Positions 17,223-24,745 of a stretch of 26,316 bases of DNA are shown one piece after another. The notes beneath the pieces were generated by a model. The model worked only from the letters and a program-made list of their open reading frames with translations, ran no database searches and had not been told where the DNA came from. Position numbers and translations under genes: made by a program. The DNA is from an uncultured Planctomycetaceae bacterium (GTDB lineage Bacteria > Planctomycetota > Planctomycetia > Pirellulales > UBA1268): contig CALAZQ010000048.1 in NCBI GenBank assembly GCA_937926325.1, forward strand, positions 1 through 26,316, read 5' to 3'. The stretch's first letter is position 1. Each line of letters opens with the position of its first letter.

Positions 17223-17251
17223 GGAATCGCCCGGCCCGACTGGGCGATTCC
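17223..17251. repeat. perfect 10-bp inverted repeat between dapA and the phosphorylase gene
   Basis: GGAATCGCCC (17223-17232) and GGGCGATTCC (17242-17251) are exact inverted copies around a 9-base GC-rich loop. The repeat lies 37 bp upstream of the dapA start on its 5' side. No T-run follows on either strand, so it is not an intrinsic terminator. It could be an operator for the divergent pair or a leader hairpin. Confidence 0.7.
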
Positions 17252-17371
17252 TCAACCGCCAGCCCGAGAATACGGCTTTCCCGAAAACCTCGCAAAGGGT
17301 GGCCGGAAAGCTGGGCCGTTGCTGTCCCGATTTTGTGTCGTGGCGGTCGCAGGGTAGGCTCCGCGCCAGCC

Positions 17372-18247
17372 ATGACTGCCGATCACGACCAGCCACCGGA
17401 ACGTTTTCAGCCGGGTCCGGCGACAGCGGTTCCTCCCGCAGCTGCTGAGGCCGCTGGCCGGCTGCTTGCCGCCGGCTTGGGCCGCAGCGGGTTTCCAGAG
17501 GCCCGGCCCCGGCTGGGGGTGATTCTGGGAACGGGGCTGGGGGGACTGATTGAGCGGCTTGAAGGTGAGCAGTCGGTACCCGGCAACCAGCTTGGCTGGC
17601 TGCCGCGGGCCACCGCCCTGGGCCATGCCGGCCGGGTTGCCTGGGGACACTGTGACGGCCGCTGTGTCGTCATGCTGCAGGGCCGAGTTCACCGTTACGA
17701 AGGGCACCCGGCTGAGTTGCTGACACGCGGGGTTGAACTACTCGCCGCGGTCGGGGTGGACCGGCTACTGGTGACGAACGCTGCCGGCGGGATTGCCAAT
17801 GGTCTCACCGTCGGGGAGATCGTTGTGCTGGAAGATCATGTCGATCTCGTCCGGGGCCGCTGGCTGGCTGCAGCACCGACGCGGCAGGGTTCGCCGACCT
17901 GCTATGACGAGGCCCTTTCCCGAGCAGCCGTCATCGCTGCCGGTCGGGCAGGAGCCTTGTGCCGCCGCGGCATCTATGCCTACATGCTCGGCCCCAGCTA
18001 CGAGACCCGGGCAGAGTACCGCATGCTCCGCCGCTTCGGGGTCGATGTGGTCGGTATGTCAACGGTGCCGGAAGTGGTGCTGGCCCGGCACCGCGGCATG
18101 CAGGTGGTGGCGGCGTCGGTGGTCACCAACATCGCCCGGCCTGACCGGGCCATGGATGACGCCGCGACTGACGGCGAGGAAGTCTGCCGGGCCGCCGCCA
18201 CGGCCGCGGATGGCATCTGGGCGATCATTCGCCAGCTGCTGCGGTAG
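17372..18247 (+). CDS. punA: purine nucleoside phosphorylase
   Basis: This 291-residue protein of the trimeric PNP/MTAP family cleaves purine nucleosides with phosphate. The phosphate site GTGLGG is at 53-58, followed by GHAGR (84-88), GRVHRYEGH (104-112) and VTNAAGG (134-140). LGPSYETRAEYRML holds E211 (human PNP Glu201), GMSTVPE holds M229, and VVTNIA holds N253 (human Asn243). The Glu/Asn pair favours 6-oxopurines and purine nucleoside phosphorylase over MTA phosphorylase. The first 40 residues are a variable extension. The ATG at 17372 has an AGGGTAGG upstream at a rather long distance. The symbol punA is used by family; the name is less certain than the activity. Confidence 0.92.
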   Translation: MTADHDQPPERFQPGPATAVPPAAAEAAGRLLAAGLGRSGFPEARPRLGVILGTGLGGLIERLEGEQSVPGNQLGWLPRATALGHAGRVAWGHCDGRCVVMLQGRVHRYEGHPAELLTRGVELLAAVGVDRLLVTNAAGGIANGLTVGEIVVLEDHVDLVRGRWLAAAPTRQGSPTCYDEALSRAAVIAAGRAGALCRRGIYAYMLGPSYETRAEYRMLRRFGVDVVGMSTVPEVVLARHRGMQVVAASVVTNIARPDRAMDDAATDGEEVCRAAATAADGIWAIIRQLLR

Positions 18248-18552
18248 TGCATCCCGGTAGTGCTCGGCTTACGTAATACAAGCCGTTGGCGTTCAAGCTG
18301 GAAGCCGGGAGCAGGAGCGACCGGACCGGCCGCACGTTTGACGAACCCTTGGGGGGGCGCAGCTCGGTGGGATTGCTGCTCTCCCTAGGTTGCGACCACA
18401 CGAGAATTCTCGCTTCTCAGGTGGTCTCGTTTCAGGGGGGCAGGTCAGGACGCCGACCCCACGTGCGGTGGCGAAGGCAGGATGGCGGCCAGACGGACGG
18501 CGAAGAACGGTCGCCGACAATGACCGCAGAATGCCCCTTCGTGAGGACGTGC
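18248..18552. other. intergenic stretch with repeat and palindromes
   Basis: No gene is supported here. It begins with a weak inverted repeat (GGCTT/AAGCC, about 18266-18285), then the 49-bp repeat copy at 18300-18348. Around 18393-18429 a GACCAC/GTGGTC pair surrounds the 12-bp palindrome CGAGAATTCTCG. The stretch separates the core phosphorylase gene from the accessory Fic module. Confidence 0.6.
18300..18348 (+). repeat. 49-bp direct repeat, copy A
   Basis: This copy starts GGAAGCCGGGAGCAGGAGCG and ends GTTTGACGAACCC. It differs from copy B at 19907-19955 at one position in 49 and lies in the same orientation. Copies A and B bracket the Fic/HTH module. Confidence 0.92.
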
Positions 18553-19143
18553 CTAACGGCTCGGCGGTGGCTGGTGGCGGGCGTGAAGGTCGAGAAGTGG
18601 CTTCATGTCGAGGGTGTCGGCGGCGCGAAGGCAGGCAATGTATTCCGGGCGAATCGGGCTCTCGCCTCCGAGGTCTGCCGGCCATTCAACGATGGGGCAA
18701 TCGTGAATCCGCAGCCAGATGTTCGAGAGCATCCGCGACCAGCGGCCGTTGCCATTGCGGAAGGGATGGATCTGCACCGCCCGGTGATGGATGAGAACTG
18801 CCTGCTCGAGGACGCTCGGCAGGTAGGGTTCACGACCGCGAATATCGTCGCAGAGTTGCGCAAGGTGTTCGCCGATGGAGGCCGGGTCGCTGCCCAGTGA
18901 CAAAGGCCTGTCGCGGATCTGGCCGGCCCAGGCCCAGACGTCACCGAACATCTCGCCGTGGAGCCGCAGCATCCAGCCAAAGTCGAACGTCGCCACTTTA
19001 CGAGACGGAACGGCGACGAGGTACCGGATGACGGCCCGTCGAATGTTTTCGGCTTCGGCGACAGCGAGTTGGCTGCGGGTGCGGATGTGGCGTTTCCGCA
19101 GGCCGTCGAAATCCGTGAGCGGCGTTTCCCCGTCGGTGGACAT
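18553..19143 (-). CDS. Fic-domain protein (mobile mystery protein B-like)
   Basis: This 196-residue Fic-fold protein has the active-site loop HPFRNGNGRWSR at 126-137. The canonical motif is HxFx(D/E)GNGRxxR. Here His126, both glycines, Arg134 and Arg137 are kept, but the Mg-binding acidic residue is Asn130. I recall this HPFRNGNGRWSR variant from the TIGR02613 (mobile mystery protein B) group, always paired with an HTH protein. Fic enzymes transfer AMP or other phosphate-containing groups to targets; the N variant makes the activity uncertain. Flap-region sequence DRPLSLGSDPASI (78-90) precedes the motif. The ATG at 19143 lies 3 bp after the upstream HTH stop, so the pair is one operon and resembles a toxin-antitoxin module. 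Confidence 0.9.
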   Translation of the reverse strand: MSTDGETPLTDFDGLRKRHIRTRSQLAVAEAENIRRAVIRYLVAVPSRKVATFDFGWMLRLHGEMFGDVWAWAGQIRDRPLSLGSDPASIGEHLAQLCDDIRGREPYLPSVLEQAVLIHHRAVQIHPFRNGNGRWSRMLSNIWLRIHDCPIVEWPADLGGESPIRPEYIACLRAADTLDMKPLLDLHARHQPPPSR

Positions 19144-19146
19144 GGC

Positions 19147-19533
19147 TCAGTCGGCCCAGAGGGTCTTGCCGCCGGCCGCCCGCAGCTCCCGGGCGGTGCG
19201 GTCGACCATGGCCTCGAACTGATGCCTCGACAGACCCTGTGCCTCGAGGGCCGAGGTCGCCTGCACAAGAGCCGCAACCCGCCGGGCCTTGGTGTTGGCG
19301 GCTCGGCGTACCAGCGAATCGACCGAGTGCCGGGAGCGCACCCCAACCTGCATTCCCAGGGCATCGGCGACAGCGCACACGCGGCCTACCGCCACGGTTG
19401 GATCGCCCCGGAGGACTCGCGCTGCTGTCGCCGTGGAAACACCGCTCCGCTTGGCGAGTTGCGGGATCGTCATCCGCAGTTCTTTCCGGCGTTCATCGAG
19501 GTGCAAGGACGGCGAACGAAAAGTGGCTGCCAT
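19147..19533 (-). CDS. HTH (Xre-type) regulator/antitoxin partner of the Fic protein
   Basis: This is a 128-residue protein; TGAGG lies about seven bases before the ATG at 19533. Residues 14-64 form a helix-turn-helix of the Cro/CI type (RRKELRMTIPQLAKRSGVS, TATAARVLRGDPTVAVGRVCAVADALGM). The C-terminal half is helical and ends in GKTLWAD. T93-S-A-L-E97 matches the core of the Fic-inhibitory motif (S/T)xxxE(G/N), with Ala98 in the last place, so this protein may both repress the operon and block the Fic ATP site. That second role is inference. It is the upstream gene of the pair, as expected for an antitoxin. It resembles partners of mobile mystery protein B rather than the classic A form. 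Confidence 0.85.
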   Translation of the reverse strand: MAATFRSPSLHLDERRKELRMTIPQLAKRSGVSTATAARVLRGDPTVAVGRVCAVADALGMQVGVRSRHSVDSLVRRAANTKARRVAALVQATSALEAQGLSRHQFEAMVDRTARELRAAGGKTLWAD

Positions 19534-19584
19534 GACAGACCTCAGAATAGAGCCGTAAAAGATTTGAAATCACAATCAATAATA

Positions 19585-19599
19585 TCGTATGCGATACGA
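19585..19599. promoter_or_regulatory. candidate operator of the HTH/Fic operon
   Basis: TCGTAT and ATACGA are perfect 6-bp inverted copies around GCG. The site lies 52 bp upstream of the HTH gene inside AT-rich DNA, where the promoter should be. The size and position suit a dimeric Xre-type repressor, so autoregulation is likely; binding is inferred. Confidence 0.5.
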
Positions 19600-19787
19600 A
19601 TAAGATGCAGAAAAGCTTTTTTAAACGTAAAAATCGCAAAATCCTTGTATTTCGACACGGATTGTCCGGCCAGCTAAAGAACGCAGACTGAGGTGCCCTT
19701 GGTTTTGGGGGCCACGCGACTGCTTATGTCAGCAGGGGAGAGGCTTGCGTGAGTGCCGTTGACTGTCCTATTCCTGAGCGTCGAGTT

Positions 19788-19874
19788 GGGCCCATTCCAT
19801 CTCGCCGGGCGTTCGTTCCTGCCGTCCCGGCCTCCACCCACTCGACGGCAACTTCGCTCGATTGGCATGGACCC
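19788..19874. repeat. palindromic repeat family 2, copy 1
   Basis: The ends are imperfect inverted copies: GGGCCCATTCCA at the left against GGGTCCATGCCA read from the right. The interior ACTCGACGGCAACTTCG and CTCGATTGGCAT recur in the longer copy at 23140-23270. The element lies beside direct-repeat copy B. Confidence 0.7.
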
Positions 19875-19906
19875 GCCCCGCTCCCACTGATGTTCACACA
19901 AGCACG

Positions 19907-19955
19907 GGAAGCCGGGAGCGGGAGCGACCGGACCGGCCGCACGTTTGACGAACCC
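19907..19955 (+). repeat. 49-bp direct repeat, copy B
   Basis: This copy matches copy A at 48 of 49 positions in the same orientation, 1.6 kb away, on the other side of the Fic/HTH module. A partial third copy is at 20138-20164. Confidence 0.92.
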
Positions 19956-20137
19956 CTGAGGATTGGGAGCCGCTCGGGGTCGCCCGGCTCCTCTCGCTGG
20001 ACGTTCGCGTCGGCCTTCCGGGCCTCCGTTCACTGCACGTCCGCTGCGCTCCGCCATCCGGGCTGCGCTTGCTTCCGTAGCTCGCTCGAGGGCTCGGGCG
20101 AACCCTCGCTCGCCGCCGATATTGGCTGCTGGACGCG

Positions 20138-20164
20138 GGAAGCCGGGAGCGGGAGCGACCGGAC
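20138..20164 (+). repeat. 49-bp repeat, truncated copy C
   Basis: The first 27 bases of the repeat (GGAAGCCGGGAGCGGGAGCG onward) are identical to copy B, and the match stops just before the Dabb gene end. Confidence 0.88.
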
Positions 20165-20175
20165 TGGTGGCCCAA

Positions 20176-20493
20176 TCAGTTTCGCTCGAGCGTTTCTAGG
20201 TCTACGTCGAACACCCGGACGCCGGCCCAGGTTTCGGCGTTGGCGGCGATGAACTGCTGGTGCCGTTCGGAGGTCTGGTAGGTGTCGTGGGCTTCGTGCG
20301 AATCGAAGACGAGTTCGAGGGCGACGTCGAAGGCTCGGTCATTGACCTGGCGGTCGTAGTCGGCCAGTCGGCCGACCGCAAACGAGACGCAGCCGGGGTG
20401 GCCGGTGAGGTGTTCACGGCAGGAGGCGACAAGGGCGGCGACAGCCTCGGCAGAACGATCCTTCAGGGTGAAGTAGACGGCATGGGAAAGCAT
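20176..20493 (-). CDS. stress-responsive alpha/beta-barrel (Dabb) domain protein
   Basis: This 105-residue protein matches the Dabb family of dimeric ferredoxin-like barrels. It starts MLSHAVYFTLKDRSAEAV and has the typical HxVxF start, then the middle ADYDRQVNDRAFDVALELVFDSHEAHDTYQTSERHQQFI with its strand and the sequence Y-x3-H near the end. Some relatives are enzymes, many are uncharacterised; no catalytic role can be read here. AGGA lies seven bases before the ATG. It lies 51 bp downstream of ftsH on the same strand and may be read through from it. The stop is 11 bp from repeat copy C. Confidence 0.85.
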   Translation of the reverse strand: MLSHAVYFTLKDRSAEAVAALVASCREHLTGHPGCVSFAVGRLADYDRQVNDRAFDVALELVFDSHEAHDTYQTSERHQQFIAANAETWAGVRVFDVDLETLERN

Positions 20494-20544
20494 GGAAAGA
20501 TCCTGGTACGGGGAACAGAGACAACGAGCGGCCGGTCAGCCTGC

Positions 20545-22479
20545 TCAAACCGAAGAGCCCGATTCGGCACTGCGGGGCACCGCCGGGCCGATCACCTGCT
20601 CGACCTCGTTGTCGTCGAGCATCTCCCGGGCCTCGAGTTCGTTGGAAAGGGTGTCGAGCTTTTCACGGTTTTCCGAAAGCAGCTCCATGGCCCGGTCGGC
20701 TGCTGCCCCGAGGATGCGGGTGACCTCCTCATCGACCACCTGGGCGGTGTGTTCGCTGAAGTCCCGCTGTTCATAGACATCGCGACCAAGGAAGGGGTGC
20801 TCGTTGGAGGTCTGGCATGAGAGGGGACCGACCCGCTCACTCATGCCCCAATTGGAAACCATCTTGCGGGCCAGCCGTGTCGCCTGGGTCAGGTCGTTTT
20901 CGGCGCCTGCTGAGAACTCACCGAACACGAGCTTCTCGGCGGCCCGTCCGGCCAGGATGAAGGCCAGCCGGTTGGCCAGATCCGACTCGCCGATGTTCAG
21001 CCGGTCTTCCTCGGGCACCAACTGCGTCACGCCCAGCGCCCGGCCGCGAGGAATGATCGTCACCTTATGGAGTTTATCGACCCCCGGCAGCAGCCAGGCG
21101 GCCAACGCATGGCCCGCTTCGTGGTAGGCGGTCATTTTTTTCTCCCGCCCGGCCAGAACCTCTTCCCGCTTCGGTCCCATCAGGATCTTGTCACGGGCAT
21201 AGTCAAAGTCGGAAGCATCCACCTTGTCCTTGTTCTGGCGGGTGGCCCACAGGGCCGCCTCGTTGACCAGGTTGCGAATGTCGGCACCAGTCAGGCCGAC
21301 GGTGCCGTCTGCTTGCCGCTCAAGGTCAACGTCGTCGGCCAGCGGGACGTTCTTGGTGTGCACCTTGAACAGGGCGATCCGCGCCTTTTGGTTCGGCCGA
21401 TCGACGGTGACATGCCGGTCGAACCGCCCGGGCCGCAACAGGGCCGGGTCGAGCACATCAGGCCGATTGGTTGCCGCCAACACGATCACCGACTCGGTCG
21501 GGCTGAAGCCGTCCATCTCGCTGAGGATCTGGTTGAGCGTCTGTTCGCGTTCGTCGTGACCGCCCCCAAGACCAGCACCACGCACACGGCCGACGGCGTC
21601 GATTTCGTCGATGAACAGGATCGCCGGAGCCGCATCTTTAGCCGTCTTGAACAGATCGCGAACCCGTGACGCGCCCACACCGACAAACATCTGAATGAAT
21701 TCGCTGCCTGAAATGGAGAAGAAGGGCACCCCCGCCTCGCCCGCCGTTGCCCGGGCCAGCAGGGTCTTGCCCGTGCCGGGGGGGCCCATCAGCAGCACGC
21801 CCTTGGGCACCCGCCCGCCGAGCCGCTGGAACTTCTTGGGATCCTTCAGGAACTCGACGATCTCTTTCAGGTCTTCCTTCACGCCTTCCAGGCCGGCGAC
21901 GTCGGCAAAGGTGGCCTGCTTGTCATCAGGTGAGAATCGCTTGGCAGGCGACTTGGTGAAGCTGCCGAGAAAGCCCGAGCCGCCGAGTGGGTCGCGGGCC
22001 CGGCGAAGCGACACCCAGAAAGCGGCCATCAGCAGCAGCGGCACCAGCAGGTAGATGCCCAGCAAGAACCCGGTGCCATCGGTCGGCTGCCGGACGGTCG
22101 TACGGACGTTGTGCTCCAGCAGCAGCGTGTCGAGGCCATCGCCGACGAGATAGCGAGAAACCTCAACGGCGAACACGCTCGACTCGTCGGCCCCGGGAAT
22201 CCGCTCGGCTGCCGGCGGTTTTTTAAAACTGCCTCGGATCGTGTCCCCCACGATCTCGACGCTGCCGACGTTGTCGGCCTCGACCTCGCGAATGAACTGG
22301 TCATAGCTGATCGTCAACGGCCCGCCGGTCTGCCCCCGCAGAAAGACGGTCACGAACGCGACCCCGAGCAGCACCAGCAGAATGACAGCCGGCCCTCCGA
22401 ACGGTTTGCCGAACAGCTGCGGGCCGGCGTTGGGGGGTGTGGGGCGTTTGGCCGGTCCCGGCGTCGGCGCGGTGGTCAT
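20545..22479 (-). CDS. ftsH: ATP-dependent zinc metalloprotease FtsH
   Basis: This 644-residue membrane-anchored AAA protease degrades misfolded and regulatory proteins. A TM segment at about 30-47 is followed by an extracytoplasmic domain and a second TM at about 137-157. The AAA module has Walker A GPPGTGKT (232-239), pore loop FVGVGA (265-270), Walker B ILFIDEID (287-294) and the second region of homology [20 protein letters not shown] (336-355). The zinc site is HEAGH (453-457), with the third ligand D529 in ENDLTQAT. The length and all motifs fit the family, so it should be active. GAGAGGA lies 11 bases before the ATG. It diverges from the Nudix gene across a 192-bp gap in which I found no clear promoter. 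Confidence 0.98.
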   Translation of the reverse strand: MTTAPTPGPAKRPTPPNAGPQLFGKPFGGPAVILLVLLGVAFVTVFLRGQTGGPLTISYDQFIREVEADNVGSVEIVGDTIRGSFKKPPAAERIPGADESSVFAVEVSRYLVGDGLDTLLLEHNVRTTVRQPTDGTGFLLGIYLLVPLLLMAAFWVSLRRARDPLGGSGFLGSFTKSPAKRFSPDDKQATFADVAGLEGVKEDLKEIVEFLKDPKKFQRLGGRVPKGVLLMGPPGTGKTLLARATAGEAGVPFFSISGSEFIQMFVGVGASRVRDLFKTAKDAAPAILFIDEIDAVGRVRGAGLGGGHDEREQTLNQILSEMDGFSPTESVIVLAATNRPDVLDPALLRPGRFDRHVTVDRPNQKARIALFKVHTKNVPLADDVDLERQADGTVGLTGADIRNLVNEAALWATRQNKDKVDASDFDYARDKILMGPKREEVLAGREKKMTAYHEAGHALAAWLLPGVDKLHKVTIIPRGRALGVTQLVPEEDRLNIGESDLANRLAFILAGRAAEKLVFGEFSAGAENDLTQATRLARKMVSNWGMSERVGPLSCQTSNEHPFLGRDVYEQRDFSEHTAQVVDEEVTRILGAAADRAMELLSENREKLDTLSNELEAREMLDDNEVEQVIGPAVPRSAESGSSV

Positions 22480-22671
22480 CAGGCGGCAGTCCTCTCGGGA
22501 AGTTCCAGAAACAGCTGGGGGAAACGATTGGTCGCGGTCCGCAAGCGGTGTTATCGCGACACACCAGTTTAGCAGGCTATAACCAGAGCGGGACGCCCCC
22601 TCGGCTACGGCTCCGCTGCACGAGCGCTACAGTGGTTTCATCGAGATTGACGGAAACTGATCGGGAGTGAA

Positions 22672-23097
22672 ATGGCCGATGCCTCGCGACAGCCGCCGAT
22701 CAGGGGCCATGGCGTGGTGGCGATCATCCGCCGGGAGGACCTGTTTCTGGCGATTCGCCGGGGGCCGACGCTGCGGGCGGGCGGCCGGGTCTGTTTTCCG
22801 GGCGGGCACATTGAGCCGGGGGAGGCCGATCACGAGGCTGTGATCCGCGAGTGTCAGGAAGAACTGTCGATCGGGGTGACACCGCTGGATCGGGTCTGGC
22901 AGAGCGTCACGGCCTGGGGCACTGCGCTGGCATGGTGGACCGTGACGGTCAGTGAGCCGATCGAGCCGGTGCCACACCCGGTAGAGGTCGCTGAGATCTT
23001 CTGGCTCCGGCTCGACGAACTGGCTGCTCATCCCGATCTGCTCGAGGGGAACCGTGAGTTCCTCAGCGGCATTCGAGCTGGCACGATCCAGCTGTGA
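22672..23097 (+). CDS. Nudix hydrolase
   Basis: This 141-residue protein hydrolyses a nucleoside diphosphate linked to some moiety X; the substrate is unknown. The Nudix box starts at G45: G45-x5-E51-x7-R59-E60-x-x-E63-E64-x-S66-I67, with Ser in place of the usual Gly near the end, while all catalytic acids are kept. The strand GVVAIIRREDLFLAIRRG before the box is typical of MutT-like folds. GGGAGTGA directly precedes the ATG at 22672. It stands alone, divergent from ftsH and followed by the palindromic repeat at 23140. Confidence 0.93.
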   Translation: MADASRQPPIRGHGVVAIIRREDLFLAIRRGPTLRAGGRVCFPGGHIEPGEADHEAVIRECQEELSIGVTPLDRVWQSVTAWGTALAWWTVTVSEPIEPVPHPVEVAEIFWLRLDELAAHPDLLEGNREFLSGIRAGTIQL

Positions 23098-23139
23098 GGC
23101 CTCTTCCAGCGGTTTTTCGTAAGCCGGCTTTGGAGAGCC

Positions 23140-23270
23140 GGGGTTGCCCATGCCATCTCGTCGGCCGATCGCTGCGGGCATCCTGCCCTTCGCTCACTCG
23201 ACGGAAACTTCACTTCGCGATCCCGGCTGCGTTCAGTTTCCGACGCCGCTCGATTGGCATTGGCAACCCC
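23140..23270. repeat. palindromic repeat family 2, copy 2 (MITE-like)
   Basis: The outer ends are inverted copies: GGGTTGCCCATGCCA at 23141 against GGGTTGCCAATGCCA read from the right end, one mismatch in 15. An inner pair is also inverted: CGACGGAAACTTCAC against CGTCGGAAACTGAAC. The element could fold into one long hairpin. It shares its left third and right end with the shorter copy at 19788. No coding capacity is seen, so it would be non-autonomous. Confidence 0.8.
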
Positions 23271-23295
23271 TCCCGCATCCTCCGAGACATAAAGA

Positions 23296-24045
23296 TCAAT
23301 CGGCAGCCGAATCATCGGCTGCCGGCGGCAGGGGCGGGAAGTCATCGGGCAGCACCTGGTCAAGCTGCAGCCCCTTGGTGACTTGTGGGGGCGGCAGCCG
23401 CGGCGGGTTGGCCGCCTGCTCAAGCAGCTGCCGAAAGCGGTTGGGGCGGTCGGTCGCGGGAACTGCTCCAGCTGGCGGCGCAGGCGATGCCTGAGCCTGC
23501 TGTGAGTGGGTTTGGGGGCGGGGACCGGCGGGCTGCTCAAAGCTTGCCGGAGTCACCCGTTCGGCGACAGCTTGCTTGTCGCTAGCCGCCTGCGGTGCAG
23601 AAGCTGGTGGCGGCGTGAATGCCGCCAGCCAGGTGGCCAGCAGTTGCCGCTCACGAACCGACAGCAGGCCTCCAGCCGGCCGACCGGGCAGCATATCGGG
23701 CGGGTGGTTCCGCAGCACCGCTTGCAGGAATCGCCGGTCGCCACCCTTGCTCGCGACCGCCTTCCTGAGCTGCTGCAGATTGACGAGGGTGGTGGGCCGA
23801 TCGATCCGGCCTCTGGTCGGCCCGCGGGTCAGCTGAAGCTGGGCAGACGCTGGACCGCCATGGCAGGCCCCGGCGGCGCAGCGATTGAGTAAGAGTGGCT
23901 GAATGGCTCGGGTGAAGCTGGCCAGGCCCGCAGGATCTGTCAGCGGGGCCTGAGCACCGCCATCTGCCGCCGGTGATGCAACCGGCACCGCGGCGGCTAC
24001 CAGGCAGACGAGCGTGATCTGGAGGGGCAGACAGCGGAGCGGCAT
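23296..24045 (-). CDS. exported protein with cytochrome c-like CX4CH motif
   Basis: The protein has 249 residues from the ATG at 24045. This start is chosen because a good signal peptide follows at once (MPLRCLPLQITLVCLVAAAVPVA, cleavage near ASPAA); the frame is open further upstream but without protein-like sequence. Residues about 42-150 resemble planctomycete cytochrome c-like domains: FTRAIQPLLLNRC, then CHGG, a later HPPDML, and LSVRERQLLATWLAAF. The haem motif is C56-AAGA-C61-H62, four residues between the Cys instead of two. Residues 155-249 are Pro/Ala/Gln-rich. It could be a c-type cytochrome with a variant motif or a degenerate relative. The gene diverges from ndk. Confidence 0.75.
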   Translation of the reverse strand: MPLRCLPLQITLVCLVAAAVPVASPAADGGAQAPLTDPAGLASFTRAIQPLLLNRCAAGACHGGPASAQLQLTRGPTRGRIDRPTTLVNLQQLRKAVASKGGDRRFLQAVLRNHPPDMLPGRPAGGLLSVRERQLLATWLAAFTPPPASAPQAASDKQAVAERVTPASFEQPAGPRPQTHSQQAQASPAPPAGAVPATDRPNRFRQLLEQAANPPRLPPPQVTKGLQLDQVLPDDFPPLPPAADDSAAD

Positions 24046-24256
24046 GAGCGATTTGGCCTGAGAAACTTCGGGCGGGGGACGGTAGTCCGTTTCCTTGCTC
24101 CACCGCAACCGGAGCCGCGAGCGACACCGGGGCGGATAGCTCAGATGGTCTGGCGGCCGTGGGGCGGGCAGGGTACAAGGGCAATACACGCGAGGGTTGT
24201 GTTGCACCGCCGTGCGGTCCCCCGCGCACCATCCGAACAACGATGAGGAAAATCGA

Positions 24257-24718
24257 ATGGAGCGGACATTCGTCATGTTCAAGCCCGACTGCATTGAGCG
24301 GGGGCTGCTGACCAAGGTCATGAGCCGGTTCGAGGACAAAGGCCTGCGGCTGGTGGCCCTCAAACTGCTGCGGGTGACGCCTGAACTGGCCAAGCAGCAT
24401 TACGCCGAGCACGTCGAAAAACCGTTCTATCCGAGCCTCGAGTCGTTCATCACGGCCGCCCCGGTCGTGGCGGCGATCTACGAGGGCCTCGAGGTGGTCC
24501 GCGTCGTCCGCGACATGCTCGGGGCGACCAGCGGCCTGAAGGCAGCGGCCGGCACGATCCGCGGCGACTTCTCCGCCAGCCGCCAGATGAATTTGGTGCA
24601 TGCGTCCGACTCAGCTGAGTCAGCGGCCCGTGAGATCGGCATCTACTTCAGTGAGGCCGAGATCGTCGCCTGGCAGCCCCGCGTGGACGACATGCTGCGG
24701 GCAGGGGATGAGGGGTAG
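24257..24718 (+). CDS. ndk: nucleoside diphosphate kinase
   Basis: This 153-residue enzyme transfers the terminal phosphate between nucleoside triphosphates and diphosphates through a phospho-His. The N-terminus MERTFVMFKPDCIERGL has the family Lys at K9. The active-site segment NLVHASDS places the catalytic His at H115 (family NxxHxSDS, with Ala for the usual Gly). IRGDF (101-105) and the C-terminal EIGIYFSEAEI are typical. The length is slightly above the family norm of 140-150. The ATG at 24257 has GAGGA eight bases upstream; an earlier in-frame start lacks homology. The intergenic stretch to the divergent gene is 211 bp. Confidence 0.96.
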   Translation: MERTFVMFKPDCIERGLLTKVMSRFEDKGLRLVALKLLRVTPELAKQHYAEHVEKPFYPSLESFITAAPVVAAIYEGLEVVRVVRDMLGATSGLKAAAGTIRGDFSASRQMNLVHASDSAESAAREIGIYFSEAEIVAWQPRVDDMLRAGDEG

Positions 24719-24745
24719 GGAGCACCGAGTTCCCTTGAAGGCGGT

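Larger units (their letters stand above)
19534..20175. other. AT-rich promoter region of the HTH/Fic operon and repeat cluster
   Basis: The first 145 bp (to about 19680) are strikingly AT-rich for this genome and hold the inverted repeat at 19585-19599. They must contain the HTH promoter, though no clear -35/-10 pair stands out. From 19680 to 20175 no gene is supported; the open frames there are Arg/Pro/Ser-rich chance ORFs. This part contains three repeat copies (19788-19874, 19907-19955, 20138-20164). Confidence 0.6.

Noticed and set aside
19674..20175. Minus-strand ORFs with RSGRSRSRLP-type sequence
   Set aside because: These are translations of the 49-bp repeat and its flanks, Arg/Ser/Pro-rich, without a start signal. 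They are treated as repeat DNA.
24129..24200. tRNA-like start (GGCGGATAGCTCAGATGG)
   Set aside because: It resembles a 5' acceptor and D-arm, but no anticodon stem, T-arm GGTTCGA sequence or matching 3' acceptor follows.
24046..24393. N-terminal extension of the CX4CH protein frame
   Set aside because: The extra 116 codons overlap the divergent ndk gene and are not protein-like. A clear signal peptide begins at 24045.
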